Shown: positions 56,449 to 64,000 of the stretch, piece by piece
Numbering within the stretch: the first letter of the stretch is position 1
How the letters are laid out: every line of letters begins with the position of its first letter
Source: Lutjanus erythropterus
Lineage: Eukaryota > Chordata > Actinopteri > Lutjaniformes > Lutjanidae
Reading direction: 5' to 3'
Length of the DNA: 64,000 bases
Assembly (NCBI GenBank): GCA_020091685.1
Contig: CM034611.1
Coordinates: 12,375,909-12,439,908, forward strand
The notes under the pieces: generated by a model
The model's input: only the letters and a program-made list of their open reading frames with translations
Told to the model about the DNA's origin: nothing
The model's database searches: none
Program-made: the position numbers and the translations under genes

Positions 56449-57200
56449 GCTGGTGAGCTGCTCATCTAAAGACTGTGAATACCTCCAGTGAAATGTGTCA
56501 GTGAGTCCATAAACTGTGGGCTAAGTATGTGGTCAGGACCTTATTAGCGGGGGTCAATCAAATCATATGTGTGAATTGACCTGGCTTACATTCCACTTGC
56601 TTCTGACAAGTTCGAGCTCTGCACTTGGTAAAACAATCTCGCATCAAAGATAAAAGTTTTCTGGTGTTTACTATTCTCTCATTAACAACGCTCCCAGCCA
56701 TCTGTGAAGTGCCGCAAACACACCTGCTTCACCCTGGGCTTGTAATGGCTTTTCTCAATGTGCATGTGGGTCTCCAACTATCTCAAGGAGAGGGGGGCTG
56801 TTATAGACCTGTCATTCCAGGATCATCAACCAGACGCACAGCACCTTGTATTCCACTCGCATAATTATGGATATTGTAAAGCATTCAAAATGATCAATTT
56901 AGCCGGCTCTGTCACCGGAGGAGTTATTAAGCCACTTTGTGTTGATTTCAATGTTCATAATGTGGTGTTTTAAAGCACACCCGACTGCGTGAATTTGGAG
57001 CTCTGTTGCAGAGTGTGGACTTGTGCAGCTTGAGGCAGAAGCATATTTGTGAGTGGAGTCATTTTAAGCAATATCCATTTCGTTTGGGTTGAGGCCAAAA
57101 TCAACAAAATCTCTAAAAACCTTCCCATGCTGCCATCCACAATTGTCACTATATTCAGATTCTTCTCCTCATCACACAAACCCATTGATGCCAAAATGAG
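56449..57200. other. Unique DNA, possible CNE at 56640-56990
   Basis: CGCATAATTATGGATATTG and AAATGATCAATTTAGCC within a repeat-free block; homeodomain-type words. Frames of 60-80 codons on both strands unrecognised. Confidence 0.35.
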
Positions 57201-57423
57201 AATGAGCTCAGAAAAGATTTTTGTTCATTATTAATGAAATTGGATGGTCCTCAAGGGGTGTAAACCTTACGGGGCTGATGCAGTTGTTAAAAAGACACAG
57301 TGACTCATTTTGAATTTGAGATCCTAACGACGTTGCCAGCTTTGAAGTCTCGCACATCAAACTGAAATGTCTCAAGAAAACAGAAGCAGTGAACCGCATC
57401 AGGAGCTGAGATGAATGAACTCC
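57201..57423. repeat. Dispersed ~220-bp duplication, copy 1
   Basis: Shares CTCAAGGGGTGTAAACCTT, GGGCTGATGCAG, GACTCATTTTGAA, CGTTGCCAGCTTTGAAGTC and GAGATGAATGAACTCC with 58290-58507, about 85% identical, same orientation, 1.1 kb apart. Read on the minus strand both are open and give similar peptides with an in-frame 12-bp indel. Confidence 0.85.
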
Positions 57424-57910
57424 TGAATTCCTGAATCATTTTTGTTATTCCTGAATTGATTTGATTAGTATCACTCATTCTTATCAATTGGGACAAAACC
57501 ATATTTGGAGGGGTTTTTGGACTTGATTTGTCCCAATTCTCAAGAATGAGTGATATATGCAGAAAATGACTGGTGCTGAGTCTGCTGTAGCTCAGTGCTA
57601 ACAAATAATGGGAATTACCATTAGCACTCAGACTTTCAGGCATATATTCTCTCTGTTCTGTAGAAATTAACTAATAGCTGCTGAATTCACATTGTTAATT
57701 CAATCAGTTACTCAGCAACCTCAAAGGGTCAAAACTCAAACTCAGAATTCCCAGTGGGTTTAACAGCCAGGGACGCAATTAATTCTGGCCATATTCTTAT
57801 ATTATTCATTATTTTCAATATTTTCAGATTTCAAATTAAAGGCTGCTCCCTCACTGAGCAAAAATATTAGTATTCCTATTGAACAAATGCTGGAATGAAT
57901 GAATGAAATG
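57424..57910. other. AT-rich DNA with shared 30-base module
   Basis: Contains the 57713-57742 module identical to 54198-54227. AATTGGGACAAA (57485) and TTTGTCCCAATT (57527) are perfect inverted words, part of a larger imperfect inverted repeat about 57470-57555 (ACTCATTCTTATCAATTGGG / CCCAATTCTCAAGAATGAGT). Confidence 0.6.
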
Positions 57911-58152
57911 ATCTGATTCTAGCTTCCTAAATGTGATCATTTTCTGGTATCTTCACTCCTCCATGACAGCAAACTGAATATCTTTGGATTGTGGGCAAAA
58001 CAAGACATTTTAGGGCGTCATCTTGGGCTTTGAGAAACACTGATTGACTTTTCTGACCATTTTCTGACACTTGATAGACCAAACAACTAATTGAATAATC
58101 AAGAAAATAATTGACAGATTGATTGGCAATGAAAATAATTGTTACAGCCTTA
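57911..58152 (+). mobile_element. TAGAGCTGCAAC-family fragment (3' two thirds)
   Basis: TGATTCTAGCTTCCTAAATG, AACTGAATATCTTTGGATTG, GCAAAACAAGACATTTTAGG, TCATCTTGGGCTTTGAG, CCAAACAACTAATTGAATAA and the right end AATTGTTACAGCCTTA. A better-preserved interior than the 18.8-kb copy; left end missing. Confidence 0.85.
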
Positions 58153-58289
58153 CAGTAAAGCAATGATGCTGCTGAAATAAAATTCAGAAAGACTGACTGA
58201 CTTGTGGTGTGTGTTATTTTCATGAGATAGAGTGTATGATTCAACTTTTCCCCACTGTCTAGTTGTTAAGACACTTTGTGTTGATTTGA

Positions 58290-58507
58290 CAGTGAGCTAA
58301 GAAAATGTTGTTTTGTTGTTCATCATTAATGTATTTGGATGATTCTCAAGGGGTGTAAACCTTGCAGGGCTGATGCAGCTGTTAAAAACACACAATGACT
58401 CATTTTGAAATAACGTTGCCAGCTTTGAAGTCTCGCACTTCAAACTGAAATGCCTCACGAAACAAGAAGCAGTGAACCACATCAGGTGCTGAGATGAATG
58501 AACTCCG
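58290..58507. repeat. Dispersed ~220-bp duplication, copy 2
   Basis: Partner of 57201-57423; lacks a 12-bp piece present there. The region before it (TTAAGACACTTTGTGTTGATTT, 58267) also resembles 56930-56951, so homology may extend further in patches. Confidence 0.85.
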
Positions 58508-58930
58508 GCAAATGAACTTTGGCAAGACCCCACTGGATCCTTTGAACTTGCTATAGGGTCTGTTTCTGCTCTGTCAGGGGAGGGTGCAGTGTTGTGGTCA
58601 CTCTGTGGTATGGTCATCAGGCTCTGGCCCCTCCGCTCCTCTCTGCCAATGTATCTGTTTCCAAATGGGACTGACACAGGCCTGAGACGTACCCTGCTGA
58701 GGTCCTCTGAAACCAGAGACCCTTGAAGTGGACGTCTGCCTGTGTCCAGTCTGCTCCCAGGAACCCCTTCAGATCCAAGGACTCCAAATGTGGCCTGCTG
58801 CATGAAGACATTTTGGACACAGCCTGGTCGGACAGTTAGGTCCCTGCCCCCGACGCCTCGGCCCTCTGCACACCACCACCACCACCAGCTCGACCACGCT
58901 AACCACCAGCAGACCAGGGAGCAGACCACC
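58508..58930 (-). other. GC-richer block with a coding-like minus-strand frame
   Basis: A minus-strand frame is open for 210 codons (58297-58929). Its middle, about 58520-58830, has ordinary-looking codon use (many CAG, CTG, GAC, AGA codons) and a mixed peptide beginning MQQATFGVLGSEG from the ATG at 58803, with no low complexity. The N-terminal end is a tryptophan run from a (CAC)n tract at 58870, and the C-terminal end is the duplicated repeat, which argues against a gene. No domain recognised, no clear splice pair. Confidence 0.2.
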
Positions 58931-59405
58931 CTGGGCTGGTCAGCAACCCCTGCTTACACCTGCCATAAAACTTAAAAGCTACAGTCTCATCCCCCGGCTT
59001 TGAAGTGTTCAAAGCATAGCTTAGTGACCTTTGATGCGACTTTGGCCGCAACACATGTTTTGCACCCATGTATAAACGCAGGCCTCTCAGTAGACAAGGC
59101 GGGATTGTTTACCTACATGTGCAAAACGTAAGGGCCAATGCATGGCAGCCATGCATGGAGCCTCTATTCCCACACGTCAAGTTCCCCGCGGTGGGAAACT
59201 GACATAAGTCGAGCCGGACACTGCTTTGAGCTAACATATTCAGTCACCATGTGTTCAACATTACTTAAACCACTTTCTCTGTGCCCTCGCACTGACCACA
59301 AGGCCACAGTCTGTCCTGGATATGGATAGAGGCAGCAGTTGGGCCTCTTGCCTTTGATATTATACTAGATGTCCAGAGGTGAAAACTAATAAACAAACAT
59401 TAACT
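58931..59405. other. Unique non-coding DNA
   Basis: Nothing recognised. Confidence 0.45.
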
Positions 59406-60454
59406 CAGTGGCAGACTGTAACTTAGTACTTAGTACTTTACTTAAGTAGAATTTTACTTATGTTACTTCACAGGCCTCCTTAGCCTACAACACATTCCAG
59501 AGGAAGATACTGTACTTTTTATTCCACTCCGCTTTATATAACATTTATAGTTAGTAATTACTTTTTATTTGAAAAAACATGATAGGCTTCTATGATATGA
59601 TGTAGTGCTATATCAGCGTTTGAAATCAAGGATGTCCCCTTGTCCTGGGGACATTAAAAATAGCCAATGGGACACAAAGATACAGTGTCTGGGATGATTC
59701 TGGGATAGTAAAACACATAACAGAAACAAACAGAATATATTCAGTTTCAATTGTTAGGTGTTCAAGTTCAAAAAACGTGACATGGCACTGGCACAAGTTC
59801 TCAACTACACCACACGTGCACCTAAACACCGTCCTGATTGACTTATTTGATTTAATTTTTCATGTAAATGTAAGTGCAGAATCAACAGGCAGAGGCTGCA
59901 TTGGAGTAAAGTGATGTAATTTTCTGAACTTTCATCTCATCGTGTAGATAAAAAAAAGTAAGAAAAAGTATTAAAAGTTTTGTATCTGTGCCAAAAAAGC
60001 AGGTCTTGTACTGAAAATTGGGGCACTTGTACTGTATTTTTTGTGTAAATGTGTAAATTTATACTTTAACATAACTTAATTTAAGTGGAAGATATTGTGC
60101 TTTTAACTTGATACATGCACAGGACGTTAATAGTTACTTTATACTGTAGATTAAAACAGTGCAATAAATATGATAAGCTCATGAATGCATCGCTTTTGAC
60201 TGAACTTTAATACTGAACGGTATAAAAAGTAGCAGCAGCTTATCTTGGGTCAGGAATCATGTTGCAAAATGAGTTCCTTTCCTTTTAAATTTTAATGTAA
60301 ATTGTGCTGCTAATAATTCTGTCCTTTAACTTAAGTAAAAGTTTGTATGCAAGACTTTATCATGTAATTGAGCTTTTTTATCCAAGCTTTTTTTCTTCAT
60401 CATTGTAGCGCTGCTTTTCGTAATTAAAGGATCTGAACTCTTTTCCCAGCACTG
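59406..60454. mobile_element. CAGTGG...CACTG hAT-type element, near full length (~1.05 kb)
   Basis: Left end CAGTGGCAGACTGTAACTTAG then TTACTTAAGTAGAATTTTAC and CATTCCAGAGGAAGATACTG; right part TTTAACTTAAGTAAAAG, AAAGGATCTGAACTC and the end TTCCCAGCACTG. This is a familiar percomorph family. The middle holds a fragment of the GGCTGGGCGATAT family (about 59888-59945: GGCTGCATTGGAGTAAAG, TAATTTTCTGAACTT). No clear target duplication. Confidence 0.8.
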
Positions 60455-61459
60455 TGCATATCATTTTCAGGGTTCAGATCACAGTAAATGCATGTAAATT
60501 ATGTAAAACTGCGTGTTTCACTTTGATGAAATGCAGCACGCTTTGTTCCGCTGAGTTCTGTAAGTATGGGTGTTTTAGGTCCAAGCAAGTGTGATGAGTT
60601 ATTGGTGTCTGCTGGCATCTTAAACTTGTACACACAGTTACAACTGTAATCATGTTTACTCTGCAATATGTCAGGGATTATATTTTAACCCTCTTCCTCT
60701 CACACAGATAGCGTTGCAGCATTCACTGTACATTATAAATAGCTGGCTGTTTTACAAGGCATTAAATATTTGACAGAACAGTAAGCTCATAATTACATGA
60801 GACCACGGCTGTGTATAAATGTCAAACAAAGCAGGCTGATATATAGCTGGCCATGGGGTTTACATGCTTCACATGCTAGTGTCTGAATGACAAGGCTCAA
60901 GATGATGTAATTATAACATGAGAGGCTTTATAAGAGCGTGAACCGTCACAGTATGCACACAGAGTTAAAATAGCACACGCTCGAGTCTGGAATAACCTGC
61001 CAGCACAACATAGGCTCCCCTTTATTTACACAACGTGTGTGAGACCCGCTGTGCATGTAGAGTAAGTACACCAACAATGAATCTCAATTACAGTGCACAT
61101 AGAGTAAGTTGAAACATAATCAGGCAGTAAATGCTTTCTGATTTTGCTGTTCCATCGCCTGCACCAATCAGCGAGCCGCCTGTGCCTGATGTCAGTGGAG
61201 CCAGAGGAGCTGGCCTTTTCGCTAACTATAGACTGAGAAATCCGGAGCGTGTTTCTTTAGGCCTCGGGGCTGTGCGGCCCACACAAATGTTGATGAGGAT
61301 GAAACGGCGTGACTGCGTGATGTCTCCTGCACTGTGACCTATGGAATGTGCCTTCAAAGAGGATTCTCAGGCTGCGTGAACCTCTCAGAGGATTTCAGTC
61401 TCGTTGTCACTGTTTTAAACCAGCATTTATTCACTTTGGGCATGACATAGTGCAATATG
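60455..61459. other. Unique non-coding DNA
   Basis: AGCTCATAATTACATGAG...GGCTGTGT (60784-60814) resembles 21162-21194. The frame at 61131-61337 is unrecognised; that stretch is GC-richer. No transposon seen. Confidence 0.45.
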
Positions 61460-62330
61460 CAGAGGTGGCAAAAGTACACACAGTCTGTACTCAAGTAGAA
61501 GTAAAACTCTGTTAAATGTAGAAGTACTGATTAAACTTCTTTACTCAAGTGAAAGTGAAAAAGTACAGGCTCTGACATGTACTCAAAGTACATTTCTATT
61601 GGCTGTTTCTGTGCAACATTAACTGAACCTCACTTTTACTCCACTGCTGAGTCTCCCTCTCTTGTCATTTTCATCTCTTTACATCTTTTACGTCATCTGT
61701 CTTGTTACATCTTTTTTCATTGTTTACATCTTGCTATGTTGTTTCTGTCATTTTTGTGTTGCATTGTTTTGTCTTCTTTTGTCTACATTATTTTCATATT
61801 CTTACATTTTTCATGTTGTTTTCATCTTGTTAAGTCTTTTCTGTCTTGCATCGTTTTGTCTTGTTACATCTTTTACATTGGTTTGGTCTTGTTCCGTCTG
61901 TTACATTGTTTTCATCTTGTTACGTCTTTTCAGTCTGTTTTTCCTTGTGTTGATTTGTCTTGTTATAGCTTTTATGTCGTTTTTTATCTTTTTATGTCTG
62001 TCATGTGCAATTTGCACTGATGGATACGACGAGGACTCTTCTTTTCTGTGTTACTGTCTCATTCATTTAAGTTGAAATCAGTAGGGAAGATGGTGAAAAT
62101 TGTGCAAAATAAAAACAAATAATTCCCTTCAAATGCATTAAAACTAAAGTAACAAGTCTGTTTTGAAAATGTTAGGATAAGAAAGTACAGATATTTGTGT
62201 TAAAATAGAGGGAATAAGAGTAAAAAGTTGCCAGAAAAATGTATACTCGAGTAAAGTACAGATACCTGATAAGTCTACTTATATACACTAACAAGTATAT
62301 GTACTTATTCTCCGAAGTGGGGAGTAACTA
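61460..62330. mobile_element. CAGAGGTGG-family hAT-type element, copy 2, inverted relative to copy 1
   Basis: Left end CAGAGGTGGCAAAAGTACAC, then AAGTGAAAAAGTACAGGCTC and AAAGTACATTTCTATTGGC. The right part has GAGTAAAGTACAGATACCTG. Order and words are the reverse complement of 10164-11076, including the internal minisatellite. The right terminus is less clear than the left; the end coordinate is approximate. Confidence 0.75.
61661..62005. repeat. Minisatellite inside copy 2 (TTTTCATCTTGTTACGTC-like unit)
   Basis: CATCTTTTACGTCATC, CTTGTTACATCTTTT, TTTTCATCTTGTTACGTC and relatives, the complement of the 10471-10831 array. Plus-strand frames of 147 and 137 codons are read-throughs of the array. 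Confidence 0.85.
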
Positions 62331-63350
62331 TGAAATGTCATACCTGGTCTGTGCTGCTTTTGTTGGCACAAGGAGCCAGCTGCGTGAATCCAAAGTCAAC
62401 CCTGTCCCTTTACTGTCACCAGTCATGGAGCCCAAGGCCTGAAAAGAAGCAGTGATTTCAACTACTCGTTTACAAAAAGTTGTATATTTTCACACAGTGG
62501 ATGCACAAGTCAGATCAACACAACTGTACTGTTCCTCGGCCCAGAAAGCAGGCACATGGCGGGTATACATGAAGCACATGAGACAGCAACAGCAACATTA
62601 AAACAGTATGAGCGAGAAGCTGTCAAGTGTGGCTGTCAACACCTCTATTTCAGCAGACATGACAGGCCCCTTTAAACCTTGATGGATATAAATCAGGAGG
62701 CCATTTTGAAACAACAGGGTCATATTCAATCCTTGTTGAAAGTGTGTGTGTGTCCACATAAACCCTGCCAGCATGGGATCCCGGAGGGCACGCACACTGG
62801 CCTGGCCTCCCATTCCCATCTCTGCCACGCAACAGTTTCATATCTCATTCTTCTAATTGTAGCTAATAATCCCTCATTACTGATAATTAAAATGGTTTGC
62901 ATTTAAACTAATCTGTGTTGTTCTGGCTTAACTTTGAGGAATGGGAGATTTTTGGCATATGCAATATTCTACATATCTTTTTTATGGTATTTTACAGCTT
63001 TTTAAGATTGAATTTTACATATTTTATATTTTTTTCTTATAGTTGTATGTATTTATTATTGTGTTTCTGGTATAGTACTGTACAGTACTGTTTCGTGTTG
63101 TATTATGTTTTGTACTGTAAAGTTTTGCACTGTACTTTATTGTTTATTTCAAATTACAATGATTGCCACGAGTAGCTTGTTGTCCTCACCAAATTTCACT
63201 CTCAGGTATAATGAAGTATTTCTTGTCTTTTCTTACTGGAGGATCTATATACAGAATTCTGAGTGATGATAAGAAAAGGAAGACGTCACTTCATAGCTCA
63301 GTCAGAAAATGTTATTTGGGGCCTTAAATAGCTTAAAACAGCAATCAAGT
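62331..63350. other. Unique DNA; AT-rich with GTACTGTA words near 63070-63140
   Basis: Repeated TACTGTACAGTACTG and TTGTACTGTAAAG words in 63074-63125 form small palindromes. A short (TG)5 tract lies near 62743. No gene recognised. Confidence 0.45.
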
Positions 63351-63405
63351 AATTTAATTGAGAAAATAATTGATGATAAAAGAAAATTCATTGATCGCAG
63401 CACTA
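63351..63405 (+). mobile_element. TAGAGCTGCAAC-family 3' end fragment
   Basis: TTTAATTGAGAAAATAATTG then AAAATTCATTGATCGCAGCACTA, the right end of the 18.8-kb family. It abuts the next element. Confidence 0.6.
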
Positions 63406-63410
63406 ATATT

Positions 63411-63667
63411 GACACTAAGAGACTAAGTATTGTCTTTTGAATATCAGTGTATCATGATATGGCATAAGTGTCTTCTTTCCTGGTCTTAAAGGCAGTAATG
63501 TGATGTAATTTTCTGAACTTACCAGACTCTTCTAGCTCCTCTCTTATTTGATTAGATTACTTAGATTACTGATGATTATTTATCAAAAATCTCATTATAT
63601 TTGGTAAAAAAAAAAAAAAAAAAAAAAATCTTCATATTTAGATTTTGTCCATTTGACCCGGCCCTAC
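63411..63667 (-). mobile_element. GGCTGGGCGATAT-family copy, reversed
   Basis: TATCATGATATGGCATAAG, TTCCTGGTCTTAAAGGC, GTGATGTAATTTTCTGAAC, GATTATTTATCAAAAATCTC and the terminus ACCCGGCCCTA. Complement of the order seen at 53826. Contains an A23 run at 63606-63628. Confidence 0.8.
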
Positions 63668-63834
63668 TATATGGTAAAAATATGTTGTTGTTTTTTCACA
63701 TTAGTAATTAAATGGTAGCTGAGTTTATGTGATCTGCAGCGTAAAATTATATTCTGTGTATCTATACCAGGTGAAATAGGTGAGCAGGTTCTTTTCTGTG
63801 TGTTAAAAGATGAGTTTACTCAGTTAAAGTGGGT

Positions 63835-64000
63835 TTTTCAAGTGTTATATTATGATATAGCATAAGTGTAAGTGTCTTTTCCTGGTTTTAAAGGCTGCAT
63901 TAAAGTAATTTTCTGAACTTACCCGACTTTTCTGGCTGTTCTATTATTTACACATACCCACTTAGCCATTACATCCACATTGCAGATGATTATTTATTTA
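63835..64000 (-). mobile_element. GGCTGGGCGATAT-family copy, reversed, cut by window end
   Basis: TTATGATATAGCATAAGTG, TTTCCTGGTTTTAAAGGC, GTAATTTTCTGAACTTACC, CTGGCTGTTCTATTATTTAC, GCAGATGATTATTTATT; continues past 64000. Confidence 0.75.

Noticed and set aside
61577-62075. Two long overlapping hydrophobic frames (147 and 137 codons) resembling a membrane protein
   Set aside because: They are translations of a TTTTCATCTTGTTACGTC minisatellite; the same happens on the minus strand at 10445-10802.

Overview
The window looks like ray-finned fish (teleost, probably percomorph) chromosomal DNA from a gene desert or a very long intron. The evidence is AT-rich, intron-like sequence, many (CA)n, (TATG)n, (TAA)n and homopolymer tracts, and dozens of decayed interspersed repeats whose terminal motifs I recognise from teleost genomes: GGCTGGGCGATAT, TAGAGCTGCAAC, CAGAGGTGG, CAGTGG...CCACCACTG, GCATCCCTA and TAGAGCCCGACCGATA. 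I find no bacterial or viral gene, no CRISPR array, no rRNA and no intact tRNA. No protein-coding gene can be supported with confidence. Almost all open frames of 60-210 codons are chance frames, and many run straight through tandem repeats. Two places (2651-2731 plus; about 58520-58830 minus) look slightly exon-like and are flagged as weak.

Layout. 1-1.3 kb: two fragments of one transposon family abutting (CATA)n and (TATG)n arrays that are inverted relative to each other. 1.3-10.2 kb: mostly single-copy DNA with a GAACC-rich element (4.7-5.2 kb) and a minus-strand tRNA-derived SINE (8.7 kb). 10.2-11.1 kb: a CAGAGGTGG-type element carrying a minisatellite. 11-26 kb: mostly unique, with one copy each of the GGGTTGCACC (16.6 kb) and TAGAGCTGCAAC (18.8 kb) families and two copies of a TTAA-flanked MITE (14.9 and 21.5 kb). 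26.4-27.4 kb: an element with CAGGGTTC ends between AAAATA repeats. 29.0-34.4 kb: tandem repeats, namely a degenerate ~35-bp array, a ~22-bp array inside a transposon, and a ~120-bp array interrupted by other elements. 36.1-37.6 kb: a nest of elements. 40.1-41.0 kb: second GGGTTGCACC copy, with an expanded internal minisatellite. 42.7-44.2 kb: a composite hAT-type element with a perfect 8-bp target duplication and a TTAA-flanked MITE inside. 44.8-46.0 kb: another hAT-type element, followed by a foldback hairpin. 47-50.6 kb: largely unique. 50.7-58.5 kb: several short dispersed duplications mixed with common fish repeats. 59.4-62.3 kb: two large hAT-type copies, the second an inverted relative of the 10-kb copy. 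63.3-64 kb: GGCTGGGCGATAT-family fragments.

The main theme is that several non-autonomous elements carry tandem repeats inside them, and in at least two families the arrays are comparable between copies (10.2 versus 61.5 kb; 16.6 versus 40.1 kb). Between the repeats lie unique stretches with clustered homeodomain, POU, Pbx/Meis or Sox-like sites that could be conserved non-coding elements. That is inference and cannot be confirmed without alignment to other fish.
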